64,000 nt of DNA from Viscum album (GCA_963277665.1 OY728165.1:1150750050-1150814049), one strand, 5' to 3'. Positions 1 to 13,777 are shown, numbered from the stretch's first letter. The notes: generated by a model not told the origin, from the letters alone. Numbers and translations: made by a program.

Positions 1-466
1 TCTATAATGTTATTCAAGCATAGGTATGGCCTACCATCTCCATGATCATAACAGTAATCATTTCACAAAACCATTTTCTATGATTGTTATTATAAGAATA
101 ATTTATGTATAAATATCACAATTATTTCATGTGTATTATTATGTATATTATGAAACTATATTATATGCACAATAATGGGATCTTTCATGATAAACAATGT
201 ATGACAAACCATGGCGATTAACACACGATACAATGCAAATAATTAAATATTATTAACATATGGGTGGTGAAATGTTATAATTGGATCATATATGATATTA
301 AAAATGTGATTATGGTTATGGTATTAATTAATAACATTCACAAAACTATTATATAGTTGGTTAAAGAATGATTACAAAGAGGAAAGTGTGAGGTAATGTA
401 TTTTGTATCAATATACATTCCATTGAGGATTGTTGATATGATGCACCAATTATTTTTTATGTGGTG
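1..466. other. Unclassified AT-rich host DNA left of element A
   Basis: No coding frame or known repeat recognised. Once element A (472-9734, TSD TATAT) and element B (10143-17608, TSD TAAGG) are removed, this stretch joins 9740-10137 and then 17614 onward. It is therefore the left end of the older sequence that received both insertions. It could be part of the 5' LTR of the chromovirus downstream, but I could not match it to that element's 3' LTR. Confidence 0.5.
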
Positions 467-471
467 TATAT
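467..471. repeat. Target-site duplication of element A, left copy (TATAT)
   Basis: TATAT lies directly before the TG of the left LTR and is repeated at 9735-9739 directly after the CA of the right LTR. A perfect 5-bp duplication is what Gypsy integrase leaves. The AT-rich word alone is weak, but its position at both exact TG/CA ends supports it. Confidence 0.8.
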
Positions 472-3076
472 TGTAAGATCCTGGATTTTCATAATGTATG
501 TTTTGTTTATGTTATGTTTTTTGGATCTCTTTTTTTCTGAATAAGTTTTTCCTAAAGTTCATGTGAAGGTTCGGGGGTGCCCTGGGGGCTCAGGGTGTAA
601 AGAGAAGAACAATCAGGCCAAATAGTGCTAGGCACATGGTTACGAGAAACCATGAAGATAGAAATTGTGAACTAGCTATCCTCCAATAGTAGCCTTCACA
701 TGACCTTAAAAAGGTTAGGGAAAACCATGCGGGATCCCAAGAAACTATGCAAAATGGGTGTCTTCAGATAGTAGCTTCTGCAGGGTTTGCTCACGGTTTG
801 GAAAACCGTGCGGGTAAACCATGCGTCCCAGAAAAGTTGAAAAATTTACCAAATTTCCATCCTTGGATTTAAAACCCAAACTCAAGATTTTCCTCCATTT
901 CATCCCATGTAAACCTATTGATGAACTATTCCGACCCAATATTCCAAGAGGTGGGTTTCCTTTGATTTATAAACGTTGGGAGTGCCATCAGTTGCGGATC
1001 GAAGCTCCGGGTAAGTCTAATATTCTCCACCCCTCTCTTCTTCAGATTAGGGTTTTTGGTTTCTCCCGTATTCTTTCGAATCTCAAAAACCCTTTGTTTT
1101 TTGGTGGAACCTAGGTTGGGGTTTCAAGGGGTGCTTGAATCTAGATCCAAGGCCATGATTAATAGTGCGTTCATCATCAGATTCAAGGTAGGTGGTCTAT
1201 AAGCATTATTCCATAGTTTTACATTATATTTTTGCATGGAAGCTTGTGTTTTTTGTTTTCTATAGTTGTTTTCTTGGTTCCTTTGGGGTTTTTGATAAAA
1301 AGGGGAGTTCATATGTGACCAGTTGAAACCCTCATGATCCCCGTGGGATGCATGGAGGAGGACTTGAACATTTTGGGGCCACTCATGGGGTACAATGGCA
1401 AACCCAGACCTAGAGTGTGGTAGGGTTATGTGAGGGGTCGCCAAATAATGATGTGGAAACCATATAGAGTTTGTTCTAATGGTGGATTAAGTTACAAATA
1501 GAATAATGATAAACATTCCTATGGTATTAAAGGAATAAGGTGTTGTTGGAATGATATGAAAATGGGTAATTGGGTTAAAAGGGTTTATGTCAATTGTTTC
1601 ATGAATTTTGGTTAGAAATTCCTAAGGGGATTAGGGCATATTAAAGGGTGAATTTTCAATTGGGTAATGGAATGTGAAATGGGGTATGTGTTAATGAGAT
1701 GTAATAAGGGAATGGATGAATTTTTAGAATGGGTTAATACATGATATTTAGGTGGTACACCTAAGTGGATGAATATAATAAAGGGATTTTGTTATGTGAT
1801 ATGAAGATTATACTAGAAATTCATAAGGGGGTAAAATATTTTGAAATGGTAAATGAGATAAATGGGATAATGAATGGAAAATGGTGATTTTGGCTAAGGA
1901 ATAGGGGTTGTTGAAAAAAACTAATGGGTTAAGGCACGTTAATGGGAATTTGGATAAATGGATGTGAATTGAAATTGGTAAAAGTTTTAATGGGTTATAG
2001 CATATTGTTAATTCCCATGTTGTTTGTTATGAATTGTGATTGATGAATTTCAATGGAATTGGTTGTGTTATGTTGTATTATGGTATGATTATGGCGATTG
2101 ATATAAATAAGCATGTTAACATGGCTTGGTAGAGTGGAGTATTTGCTTAAGGTTCTATGTCCACATGTCGAGTTAAACTGAGGATCTAAAATCCACCCCC
2201 AAATTCATGGGTTAGGGAAGGGGAAATAGAATCTATTCTCCTAACTGTTTCATTCCACTCGGACTGAGGATTTGAGGTGAGGAGAATGTGTTGATTGATA
2301 TATGAATCCCTAGTGGGATAGAGACTTGATTTTTTCCCCCTATTCATTTTGATTTATTTTTTATACCCATGTGTAGATGATAATTATGCCTAACCCATGG
2401 AACATGTGATCTATATGTATTATGTAATAAATATGGTATAAGAAATGAAATGGGGATAAATGATCGGAATAAATTAAATGAAATTTGTTAACTTATGGAA
2501 CATAAAATGTCCCTTATTACTTACCTTTCATTTTGTACTTGCATGAACTAACTGCCAGACTAGATATTTTGTAAACACCATTGGTGGTGGACTACTGAGT
2601 TTTATACTCACACCCTGCTCAGGCCGCCATTGGGTACCTGAGCAGATCTCTTGGTTACAGGTCAGGACAAGGGTAGAGGCCCTACTGTGAGATGTTGAGT
2701 TGGGATTAGGATGTACATAGAGGAGGAATCAGACTTAGTGTTAGGACCCGTTTTGTGTTTTGGTCATTTGTTTCATTTTGGGTTTCTTCACTTTGCACTA
2801 GTAGTACTACAAGACATTGTTGTATTTGATTTGTGGTTGTACCCATTTGGGAAATGTTTGTCTATGCATGTTTATTGTTAGTTCATATTTTTTATGCTAT
2901 TTATGTTGTATTCTACTGTGGAATGATCTGATAAATAGTGTATAGTCTCCCCACATGACTTATTAGCCCCTCGTCGCTAGTTGGCAACCTCTAGTGTACA
3001 GGGAGGTGTGCTTGAGGTCATGTGATGACTCATCTCGGAGCAATGGTTTAGTGGATTCTAAGCCAAGGACATTACA
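472..3076 (+). repeat. Left (5') LTR of element A
   Basis: Starts TGTAAGATCC and ends GGACATTACA; pairs along its length with 7124-9734. Near 960-1020 there is a GC-richer leader-like segment ending in CCGGGTAAGT, a plausible splice donor, followed by pyrimidine-rich DNA. The strand is very rich in G over C: the line 1561-1620 has 15 G and 2 C. Confidence 0.88.
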
Positions 3077-3079
3077 AAG

Positions 3080-3091
3080 TAGTATAAAAGG
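3080..3091 (+). other. Degenerate tRNA primer-binding site of element A
   Basis: Three bases after the LTR end, the 12-mer tagtataaaagg matches the usual plant initiator-Met PBS (TGGTATCAGAGC) at 8 of 12 positions. Its position is right; the sequence match alone is weak. Confidence 0.4.
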
Positions 3092-6000
3092 AGTTATTTT
3101 CTATTTAATATTATTTGAGGAGGTTAAAAAGATATTAGGAGGTGTCAGGCCTTAGTAATGAGATCATTCTTGGGAGTAGCTAACCCATGTATGAGAGAAA
3201 ACCCAAGTCACCTTCGGTGGGAATTGTTATTCTTGATGGGTATTATTATAGTTTAATGATATTTAATCATTGGGTGATGCACATGTTGTGTGATTTAACT
3301 GATTTATGATATTTTTCTCATGTCAGAATGACATGGGGTTGTGCATTTATGTATCATTTTAGGCACCTAAGGATATATGTATAATGCATCACTATAGGCA
3401 AACATATAGGATGTGTGTGTAGGTCATAGAGAGTAGAATTCATTTTCATTCCTTGATAAACATAAAGAAAATTATGCCTAATTATGGTAATGAAAGGGGG
3501 TGAATAAATGTAATGAAAATGAATAGTTAAGAAATAACTTGTAAAAATGAATGTTAGGGATGAGTTAAAATTTTGGGTTGTGATAATTGTAAAATGTTGA
3601 CTCGGTGTCTAAAAGAAAAAGTGATGTATAATAATTGTAACATTGTTAATGAATTTTTCCTAATGAAAGGTTTCAATGAGTTAAAATGATTATTGTAACA
3701 GGTTGTGAAATGGGAAATGTTCTTAGAGGAATGGATCGTTTCATAAAAGAAGTATTGTTTTAAAGATGTGTTGACAAAAGACTTATGATTAAGTAAACTT
3801 GTTACCCCATGTGGGCCATGACCACGATAGGTATGGTAGTGGGTAGTGTTGAAAGTGTTATATTGACCGTTGGGATAGAGTATGAAGAATGGTTTGTTAA
3901 AGGTTGATAGTGTGAGGTCATTTCTATCTGTGGTTAAATTCTGTCGGTCATTCTTCAATGTGTCAGGTGAATGATAAATTTAAAATGAGAATGATTGAGT
4001 TCAAAGGTTTGTATCCTCTGTGTTTTCTGTTTGACCCTTTTAGGTGTGGTTCAATGTTGTGAGAGTGCCCTAGTTTGAGACTTTTGATTTGGATTGTGAG
4101 GCCTTTCCGGTGATGATGCTTCCAAGGTGGTGTGTTTAAGGAAACCTTGGTGGGGTTGAGGACTTTGGGTTGCATGCTATTGTTTGAAAATGTGAGTAAG
4201 AAAATTATCACGGTTCATGACTGTATAAAGTGCATCATGGAACCTAAGGATGGTTCCTGGGTCCTAGTGACCTTGTGAGTAAAGACCCAATGGGTTGCAT
4301 TTTGGATCCCCGAGAGGATGTTTTTCTCATAGTACCAATGAATCTGTATACCTTTGGTACAAAACCATGAGAATATGGTTGTCTAGAACTCAAAGCATAG
4401 TGTGCATTGGAATGGGAGGGAGTGTTCCATTCATGTTCATTGCTTTTCTCATGTTAAGATAAGTATGGTATGGAGAGAGAACCAATGGATTTTCTCAGCT
4501 GTGACTCTAGTTAGGGGAATTGATTTCATTCAACCATTAAGGCGACCCATGAGAGAGTTCAGATAGGGTTTCTAGCGCTTTTGGGTGTGTGTCACACATT
4601 TGGATGTTTTGGACTTTGAATGTGGGATATAGAGTGTTACATAGTGAAGTTTTGTAACATAAGGAAAAGTGGTAATGTTGATGGTTGGTTGTACCTCTCG
4701 AGTTGGGTTTATGCGATGTTGGTTTCTAAAAGATAAATGGTGACCTCATGGGAGGTTAGCCTAGCAGTTAAAGTACCTTGGAGTATGAAGCATGGGAGAT
4801 GCTTCATAGGTGGTGTCAATTCATACTAAGTACAAAAATTTAGTGAATGGTCTAGTTGTGCCTGGTCCATTCATAAGGGCACCCTAGTGCATACGATAGG
4901 AGGTCTTGGAGTTTTTTCGAGAAGAAAAGACGAAGGTGGTGGGAGTGTGGTTATATGATTTCACTTGATGGTGACACCTGAGGTAAGGGTGTTCATGTGG
5001 CTGAACTTGTGTTTATGAATGGTTTGGTTGTGGAGCGATGGTTAAACTTGGTTGGCAATCACACATGAGCGGCAGTGGTTAAGTGCTTATAACATGTGTT
5101 CGGTATCGGATCCTGAGAATCCATTCAAGGTCATGGGGTCCCATAGCTTTATATAAGAAATTGATAAGTTGGTGGTGGTGTTACTCAAAAACTTCTTAGC
5201 ATGCCTCAGCTAGTGAAGAGTATGACCAACATCTTGACATCATCCCAGGTACAATGAGAAATTCTGGCTCACGCCAAGAGACATGATGGTGTTTGGTTGG
5301 ATGAGGGAGACCATGGAGGTTGTGCTCATTGAAATGGTCTATGTGGAGCTTGATGATGGTATGTAAAACCTATATGGCTTAGAGTGAGGTACTCAGGATA
5401 GAACGAGTGATGAAAAACGTCATGGGTGCCATCCACGGAAGCTGGGAACGGGCACTGGTTGACTTTTGTTTTCTTGTTTCTGAGAAAGCTGGTTGGCTAT
5501 GTTTAAGTTTGGGGTTCGATTTGTGATCCGGTATAATATGAGATCGTTGAAATCCCTCTTGAGAGAAATGGTAATAACACTCCTAAGGTGGGGTGTGATG
5601 ATTCAGTTCTAGATGTAGAGAGGAGAACATTGAGTTGATGTGGTGGCACTAGGATGCCAATGAGAATCTTTTAAGATGTATATTAGGTCCCTCAGGGAAG
5701 AAATGTGGAACTTGGAGGTGCTGACTCATGATCCAAGTATTTTCTTATGCTCAGGGTGGTTCTATGTGAGGCTTGTGATGTCTATTATAAGTCATAGAAC
5801 AATGTGGTTGGATATGAGAATAGGTTGTGGAAAGATAGGTTGGGTTCTATAACTCCAACTAAGATTGAGGTTAGGCCCGGGTAATTTCTCCTCGGGTTAT
5901 TTTTGGACATATTGAGGTTGATGAAAACATGGCCATAAGATGTGGTGTCATGCCAAGGGTGATGCCCGATGAATGTCAGGAGAGTGGTAACACCGTGATG

Positions 6001-7111
6001 ATGGAATTATACTAGAATTAAGGGAATGACCTCAATTGGGCGTGTGAGATTATAATGATAGGATTCCAGTTAGTAAGCACCTTGGTAAGGTGAGAAGGGG
6101 GTAGTGTACCATAAGTGGAGAGTGGGAACTCGGGGGAAAGATAGTCAGGTATGGACCAAACTGAGAAGATAAAATTGAAAGTGTGTGGTGGGAGTGACCC
6201 ACCTCTTAGTTCATGTAGTGGCATAAAGTGTCTTTTTGAAATGAAGTTTTACCTATGTGAGTTCATGTTGATCTTCATCCTAGAAGGGATGGTGTAGGAA
6301 TGTCCTTCCGAATGGTTCCGATGGTGCAGTTGGATTCCAATGTAGGGTAATGCCCTAGGGATTCTTAGGTGTGGTAAGTTGGAATTTGTCAGGAAATGGG
6401 ATGGTTTTGTTGAGTTTTGGTGGTCCTTCATCAATGGAGGAGGTGCCAAGTAACTAGGAATGTTGGAGGGAACCATACTGGATAAATGGTTGGTTGATGA
6501 CGTGATCAGAGTTTTGGGTTGAAAGGACTCAAGTGGTCACTGTTCGAGTTCGTTGGCCCTTGTAGAGAGCTTTGTTCATGGTATAAATGGTTGAGTATCC
6601 AAGAGTTTTGATTTGCGTTTGGATGTATATTTTTTGGGTGAGATCTTTAAGAAATGTGATTGGAAGGGTCATGTGTTTTCCCTCGAGTGATACTAGGTTG
6701 GGTTACCATTAGAGTCGGGTGAACAGAAAATGATGCCAAGTGGTTTTCCTCATGAGTTGTGAAGAGGATCAGACCGATAAGGTGCTGATTGGTTTCCCCA
6801 TGATGATGGTGTTTTTTTGTTAAGTTTCCATGTGTTTTGAGTTTGGTTTTGTCACCAATGTTTTCCCCATGAGGTTCTCATGTTGATAACGGTTGAAGTT
6901 GATGAATCCTTGGGGAGTTTCAACTTATGTTGTGGTTACGGTGAGGATTTCATGTGGGGCAAGTTTGTGCCCTTGATTCATGTTCAGTAGGAATTCTGAT
7001 GTACAAATAGAAACATGGAAAGTGGGAGTTGATAGGTAGACCTTGTGACATGATCCGTTGTTATGGAAGTTAGTTATGCTTGGAAGAGTGGCTCGAGGAT
7101 GATCCATTATT
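3092..7111 (+). pseudogene. Interior of element A, essentially non-coding, trace of Gypsy RT
   Basis: No sense frame of useful length survives. The clearest trace is at 5205-5280, where one frame reads A-S-E-E-Y-D-Q-H-L-D, matching the segment that follows the catalytic motif in Gypsy reverse transcriptases (S-x-x-E-H-x-x-H-L). It is followed by an N-E-K-F-W-L-like stretch in another frame, as in the FWL segment of the same domain, with the bases between apparently deleted. Gag zinc knuckle, integrase and chromodomain could not be found. Open frames on the opposite strand (for example 3554-4211 and 6018-6476) are best explained by the strong G-over-C skew of the sense strand. Either a dead autonomous copy or a non-autonomous derivative is possible. 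Confidence 0.5.
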
Positions 7112-7120
7112 AGGTGGGGA
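7112..7120 (+). other. Polypurine tract of element A
   Basis: The purine-rich word aggtgggga stands just upstream of the TGTAAGATCC start of the right LTR, as expected for the plus-strand primer of a Gypsy element. Confidence 0.65.
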
Positions 7121-7123
7121 TGT

Positions 7124-9734
7124 TGTAAGATCCAGGATTTTCTTAAGGTATGTTTTGTTTATGTTATGGTTTGGAGATCACCTTTTTGCTGAATAAGTGT
7201 TTCTCGAAGTTTATATGAAGGCTCGGGGGTGCCTCAGGGGCACAGGGTGTGAAGAGAAGAGAAATCAAGCCAAAAAGTGCTAGGAGCACGGTATGCACAA
7301 GGTTAGGGGAAACCAAGTGGATAGACCATGCAGACCAGCCATCCTTGGACAGTTTCCTTCACACGGCCTGAGTATGGTTAGGGAAAACTATGCGGGATCC
7401 TAAGAAATTATGATAAATGGGTGTCTTTGGATAGTAGCTTCCGCACAGTTTGCACACAGTTTGGAAAATTGTTTGGGTAAATTGTGTGGCCTAGAAAAAT
7501 AGAAATATTTAAAAAATTTCCATTCTGAGATTTAAAACCGCAAGTCAATATTTTCAACCATTTCATCCACTACAACCCTCGTGACAAACCATTCTGACCC
7601 AATCTTTCAAGAGGTAGTTTTCCTTCAATTCTTGGCCATTTTTAGCACCGTCAGTTGCGGATCAAAGCTCCAGGTAAGTCTAATCCTCTCCACCCCTCTC
7701 TTCTTCGGATTAGGGCTTGTGATTTCTCAATATTATTTCTAATCTCAAATCCCCTTTGTTTTTTAGTGGAACCTAGGTTGGGGTTTCATGGTGTACTTGA
7801 ATCCGGATCCAAGGCCACAATGAAGAGTGCATTGATAATCATATTTGAGGTAGTTGGTCTACAAGTATTATCCTAGAGTTTTAATTTAGATTTGTGTAAG
7901 GAAGCTTGTGTTTTACATTTCCCCTAATTGAGTTGTTGGTTCCATTGGGGTGTTTGATAAAGGGGAGTTCATATGATCAATTAAAACCCTCATGATCCCT
8001 GTGGGATGCATGGAGGAAGAATTGATCATTTTGGGGCCACCCATGGGGTGCACCGGCAAACCCGGACCTAGAGCATGGTAAGGTTTTGTGAGGGGTTGCA
8101 AAATAATGATGTGGAAACCATGTATAGTATGTCGTAATGGTGGATTAATTTACAAATGTAATAATTATTAAAATTCCTACGGTAATAAAGGCATAATGTG
8201 TTGTTGGAATGACATGAAAATGGGTAATTGGGTTAAAAGGGTTTATGTCGGTTGTTTCATGAATTTTGGTTAGAAATGACAAAGGGGATTAGGGCATATT
8301 AAATAGTGAACTTGTAGTTGGGTAATGGATTGGGAAATGTGGAATGTGTTAATGAGATGTAATAAGGGAATAAATGAATTTGTGGAATGGATTAACACAC
8401 AAGATATAGGTGGTACACCAAAGTGGTGGAATGCAGTAAAGGGATTGTGTTATGTGATATAAAGATTGTACTAGAAATACACAAGGGGGTAAAATCTTGT
8501 GAAATGGTAAATGGGTTAAATGGGATAATGAATGGAAAATGGTGAATTTGGATAAGGAATAGGGGTTGTTGAATACACCAAATGGGTTAAGGCATAAGAA
8601 TAGGAATTTGGCTAAATGGATGCGAATTGAAATTGGTAAAAGTGTTAATGGGTTATGTCATAGTGTTAATTCCCATGTTGTTTGTTATGCATTGTGATTG
8701 AATAATTTCAATGTCATTGGTTGTGTTATGTTGTACTATGGTACAGTTGTGGTGATTTATATATATAAGCATGTGCCCATGGCTTGGTAGAGAGGGGTAT
8801 TAACTTGAGGTTCTATGCCAATGGGTCGAGTTAGACTGAGGCTCTAAACTCCACTCCAAAATGCCCGGGTTAGGGAAGGGGATGAAGCCTCCATTCCCAT
8901 AATAGTTTCATTCCACCTGGACATAGGCTTCGAGGTGAGAAGAATGTGTTGATTGATATGTGGATCCCTAGTGAGATAGGGACTCAATTTTTCCCCTATT
9001 CATTATGATTGATTTCCTTATAACCTTGTGTAGATGATAATTATGCCTAACCCATTGAACATGTGATCAATATGTCTTATATAATGAAGATGGTATAAGA
9101 AATGAAATGGGGATAAATTCTAGGAATAAATTAAATGAACTTTGTTAACTTATGGAACCCAAAATGTCCCTTGATTACTTACCTTTCATTTTGTACATGC
9201 ATGCACTATCTGTTAGACTGGATATTTTGTAGACACCGTTGGTGGTAGCCTACTGAGTTTTGAAATAACACCATATTCAGGCCGCTGTTAGGTACCCAAG
9301 AATATCTCTTGGTTGCTGGTTAAGACAAGGGTAGAGGCCCTACTATGAGATATTGAGTTGGTCTCAGGATGTACATGAAGGAGGACCCAGACTTATAGTC
9401 GGTAATTTTTTGGAGTTTTGGTAGTTCATATCATTTTGGGTTTCTTCACTTTTCAATACTAGTACGATATGACATTGTTGTAATTTATTTGTGGTTGTAC
9501 CCATTTGGTAAATGCTTGGTTATGAATCTTTATTGTTAGTTCAAATTGTTTCTGCTATTTATATTGTGTTCTGCAATGACATGCTCTGATAAAGAGGGTA
9601 TAGTCTCTGCACATGACTTATTAGACCCTCACTACTAGTTGGAAACCTCTGACATATGGGGAGGTGCGCTTGAGGTCATGTGAAGACTCAGCTCGGAGCA
9701 CCAGTTTAGTGGCTTCTGGGTTGTGGACGTTACA
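7124..9734 (+). repeat. Right (3') LTR of element A
   Basis: Begins TGTAAGATCC and ends GGACGTTACA, the counterpart of 472-3076 and nearly the same length (2611 against 2605). It repeats the leader-like island, here near 7650-7680, with CCAGGTAAGT as the donor-like end. Confidence 0.88.
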
Positions 9735-9739
9735 TATAT
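9735..9739. repeat. Target-site duplication of element A, right copy (TATAT)
   Basis: Identical to 467-471 and directly adjacent to the CA end of the right LTR. Confidence 0.8.
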
Positions 9740-10137
9740 ACAACCCCATTGATGTGTAATATCATGATACAATCATAATTCATTTTATTTTATGTTTCAT
9801 AATGAATCATTTCATCCAAGGGGATTTTGCATCAAAATTATCATGTTTTAAGAGTTATTTTACAATCTCACATTCTTAAGTGATTATCACCATTCCATTA
9901 AAACAATCACATTATTGAAATAAATTATCAATGGAAATTAAGTTTCTATAAAATATCCATATTCGATCATAAAGGATATTATTATTTATTATACCATATT
10001 AAATTTTTTATATGGTCTTTACATTGAATATAAGATTATTAACTATTGAAATATTTATAAATCTATATCCATCAGCCAATAAGGATATTTGATGTTAAGG
10101 AATACATATTAGTGAATAAAATTGATTATTTTATAAA
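9740..10137. other. Host DNA between elements A and B
   Basis: 398 bp of AT-rich DNA between two independent LTR insertions, each with its own duplication. No coding frame, no tRNA and no terminal repeat recognised. It was contiguous with 1-471 before A inserted and with 17614 onward before B inserted. Confidence 0.55.
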
Positions 10138-10142
10138 TAAGG
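10138..10142. repeat. Target-site duplication of element B, left copy (TAAGG)
   Basis: TAAGG precedes the TGT start of the left LTR and recurs at 17609-17613 directly after the right LTR. A mixed-base 5-mer at both exact ends is stronger evidence than a pure AT word. Confidence 0.85.
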
Positions 10143-13100
10143 TGTCATATCTAAGGAATTATAAGATTATATTTTCTTTTTATTAAATTGATTAAATTAT
10201 TACCAAATAACACTTTGATGTATTATGTTAAAAATTTAGAATTATATAACTTTTAATTATCTTATACTTTTGTGAAAATTATCTTCTTATTAAATATATA
10301 TATTTGAATTATAAATATTGTTCTAGTTTGTTTTTATTTAAAAAGATTATAAAATTATTAGAAATAATTATTTTTACTAACATGTAATACTTATAAATAT
10401 TATCTTCTTAAAGGAAAAAGAAATAGTTTATAAATCATAAATTTTTTTACATTAACTTTTTTCTAAAAAAAGTGTTATATATGTGTGTATATAGATATAT
10501 ATGAATTATGAATATTATTATATATATGTGTGTATATATATTTATACGAATTATGTATATAATTTTATAAAAGAAATTTAAGGTAATTTAATTTCTTATA
10601 ATAAGGAAATAATTATGTTTACTTAATTATGGTTTTTAATTTCTAAAATATAAAAGTTATTGAACAAAATTATAATTAAAATTAAATACATAATAATAAT
10701 AATTGATATATATATATATATATTACTATTTATATATATATAACTAATTAATTGTTTTATAAAAAAATCATAAAGTAATAAAAGATTAAAAATAACAGGA
10801 GGTGATTTCGAGTTGGGTTCTGGGTGTCGAGGTCGACGCATAGAGAAGGACACCGAGCTGTGTCTGAGGGTTTCACCGAGAGAGAGAAAAGTGGGCTGTG
10901 ATCTATGGGAGTTCAGGTTGAGTGGAGTCTCATATTGGGAGGTGAACACGAGTCAAGGACGAAGTAGATATTAGCTTTAGATGAGGGTTTTGACATAGAC
11001 CAAGCTCGAAGTGGAGCTTCAATCACCAGATGCCAAAATCAAGGTGTGTGGATGCAGTTAGTGATTTTGAACTTCTGGTTCTAGTTTAACAGATCTTTTA
11101 GGTAGGATTATCTTGTTTCTAATGTCCAGATATGTGTGTTTGAGTATGTTTAATGACTAAATCTTTAGAAAATTAGGTTAATAGTGACATGTTTTGTCAA
11201 ATTCATCATATTTATTTTTAGATCAGATTAGTTTTTTTAGTTTTTGGTGACTAAATATTCTCAAAATCATGTTTTTGTTTGTCTTATTGGTCCTTTTATC
11301 TTTATATAATAATTGGTTGAAGTCATTTTCCTATGTTTTTGTGGTTGGAAATCTATTCTTTGGGAGGAATATTGAACCAGTTCGAATAAATATTAATCCC
11401 ATCTTAGTGTATTAATTTCATTTTTTTCCTATTCTTCAATTTATCTCCCTAATTATGAATGGATTACTATTTTTTCATATTTGATATCATTTTGGATCAT
11501 TTTTTTAGATTTTGTGCCTTTTCAATTTCAATATGAAGTTATCAGTAACATAAAAATTTATAAACATTACTATCAGTTTATATACAGGAAATAACAATTA
11601 TATGAATTTTGTTTTCTATAGAAATTAATTGCTATTTAATATTATAATGATCATATTTCAATAAATCTGATCAACAAATTCTGCTGAAAATTTGAAATAA
11701 AATATACAATGAGTTTATAACTATAAATAAGTGTCTCCGTTGCCTTTTACTACACTACCTATCTAGTTTCATTTCCTTTGTGTTTCATAGTGCTCTATGT
11801 TGTCTCCCTTAGAGAGACGTGACTGTTAGAAGTAATGTTTGAGTGTGTGCTACAAGAAATAAGTCATACTGATAATAGGAAGTCTCTACAAATAAATTAT
11901 TAAGGGATTTTAATTTTAATTTTGTCAAATTATTTTTTCTTCCATGTTTACTTCTAGGTTTATTCCAAAAATTTACCAACATGTTTTTTCAAAACCATGA
12001 TAAATTTTAGTAAGGTGATTCATACTATGATTATTTTAGTGTATGTTTGGTATGATGTTTATTTATTCTGGACGTAAATTGTTTAATTGTTTTTTAAGGG
12101 ATAGATTTATATGATTTTTTAAATTTATCTATTTCAAAATTATTAGTAAGATATAGTTATTTCAAAATTACGATCTTAATTTTATGGTTTTACGTAATGA
12201 ATATATTTCTATTACCTATTTTAGAATTATGTTTCTTAATTCCTTAATTACTGAGATTAGTTATTTTTCTACAAGCTTGAAAAATTTGGTCTGAGGGAAA
12301 ATTATTTCTGCAAAAGTTATTATTATTATTTAGTTAAGTGTTCAAAATTTATTATTTGTAGAATCATTTTAATTACATGAGAGAGATATATCTAGATATA
12401 TATCAAAGTTATGTTTTGGTTTGATTTTATGCTAGTTTTGCTAATGGATGATTCCATTTATTGAAGCTTTATTCGAACATAAATTTACTCAATTATCATA
12501 AGACAAATATTTATTTTCTTGTATAATTTTTATGTTAATAACTATTTTAAATAAATTATGATATAAGTTAAGAATATCATAATTCATTTCAAGTCACATA
12601 CATGTCATATAAAAATGATGGTTATGGCCATACATCAATGATTTTGTTATCATGACATTTATACATTAATATATATATGTTCTTCTTAAAGTCATGTTCC
12701 TTAAAAATTATGTTCATATAAATATACATCCAAGAAAGGATGATTTTATTTTGTAAAAAAATGTTACTTTGATGATTTTGTACGTGACACATAATTATAT
12801 ATTTCTAATGACTAATTTTATGAGGACAAAAATATATGTTCTCTATTATTATTATATTATACCTTCATGTCATTATTTTATGCATAAAAGAAATTTAACA
12901 ATTTTTTTTTTAAAATTTTAAGTATGTGAATGATGATTAATCTTCTATACGATTAAACAAAGTTAATGTATCATAAGATTTAGTCATACCAAGTTGAACA
13001 AGTAATTTTCAATGAAGACTAGTATTAATATAATTATAATTATATATATATATATAAGTGAACATGTTTATTTAATGTATGATTATATTTAATTAAAACT

Positions 13101-13763
13101 AAAACTCTAGTGAAAATGTATATTTATGTAAGGAAAGCTTAAAAATAATTTTTATAAAAAATGGTACTTGAACTTTGTAAATATGACAGGGTATTGGAGA
13201 GTGAATCCATCCCTCAAGTGGGTAGGCCCAAGATAGCCTTAAATGTTTCAAATGGACTCAGTTGTTTTTCTTTTAAGATCTTTCTCAATATTTTCAAATG
13301 AATCACTGGATTAGTTTGAAAACATTTTTTAAAGTATAATTATTTTAAAAGTGTTATAATAATTTTTAATGTTGTTTTAAAAAGGTATTTCTAATCAAAA
13401 TATTCAATTTTATTATCAAAGGGATATATTTTAATGTATTAGTCAAAGGATTTTAAAACCCATACTGGGAAATTGAATGATCACCCTTTGTTTTAAAATG
13501 TTTTTTCACAGGTAAATTAGAAGTTCAATTTTCAGACTACTTCGCTTTTGGAGTTAGCACGCACAGAAGCGTAGTGGACAATTGTTTTATTTTTTGGTTC
13601 AAATTTGATAAATTTAAGGTGTTTTATAATCCTCTAGAACCTAAACCAGTTAAAGGTCCTCTTTTTTTAAAGTGTTGTGTAATTGTTCATTTAATTTTAT
13701 AAGAAACAAATTACACAACATTATTAAGCACTGAGTCCGTAAGAGCGAGATTAGGGAATTATA
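10143..13763 (+). repeat. Left (5') LTR of element B
   Basis: Pairs with 13961-17608 at an offset that grows from about 3817 to 3845 bp. In a 95-bp stretch near 10158 the two differ at four positions, but other stretches have diverged more. It includes TA microsatellites, a leader island at 10795-11045, and an end with the shared word aagcactgagtc (13726). Confidence 0.87.
10755..11045 (+). promoter_or_regulatory. Putative promoter and leader exon in left LTR of element B
   Basis: A TATA-like word (ttttataaaaaaa, 10755-10767) is followed about 30 bp later by a sharply GC-richer segment (about 10797-11045) that stands out from AT-rich surroundings. The island ends near a caaggtgtg word that could be a 5' splice donor and is followed by T-rich, intron-like DNA. 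The same arrangement occurs in the right LTR (14591-14890). The reading as TATA box, transcript start and leader exon is inferred from composition and spacing. Confidence 0.45.
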
Positions 13764-13777
13764 ATTGGTATTTGAGG
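13764..13777 (+). other. Primer-binding-site relic of element B
   Basis: Right after the left LTR the sequence reads attggtatttgagg, matching the plant PBS core TGGTATCAGAGC at 9 of 12 positions with the TGGTAT and GAG blocks intact. Its position immediately after the LTR makes it convincing. Confidence 0.7.

Larger units (their letters stand above)
472..9734 (+). mobile_element. Element A: Ty3/Gypsy-type LTR retrotransposon, decayed interior
   Basis: Two long direct repeats (472-3076 and 7124-9734) start TGTAAGATCC and end in a TTACA sequence. They enclose a 4.05-kb interior with a PBS-like site after the left LTR and a purine tract before the right one, so the element reads on the + strand. 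It is flanked by TATAT. The interior has no long sense frame; one short patch near 5205-5280 resembles the Gypsy reverse transcriptase thumb region. In one 85-bp stretch compared by eye (1561 against 8219) the LTRs differ at about six positions, making this the best-preserved LTR pair in the window. The long LTRs and small, mostly non-coding interior recall LARD-type non-autonomous elements. Superfamily assignment rests mainly on the LTR style and the RT patch. Confidence 0.85.

Noticed and set aside
745..1444. Overlapping open frames in the left LTR of element A
   Set aside because: They fall in an LTR leader region and are not open in the paired LTR at 7124-9734.
3554..6476. Several antisense open frames in the interior of element A
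   Set aside because: They lie opposite the sense strand, whose shortage of C removes stop codons on the other strand. They carry no family motif.
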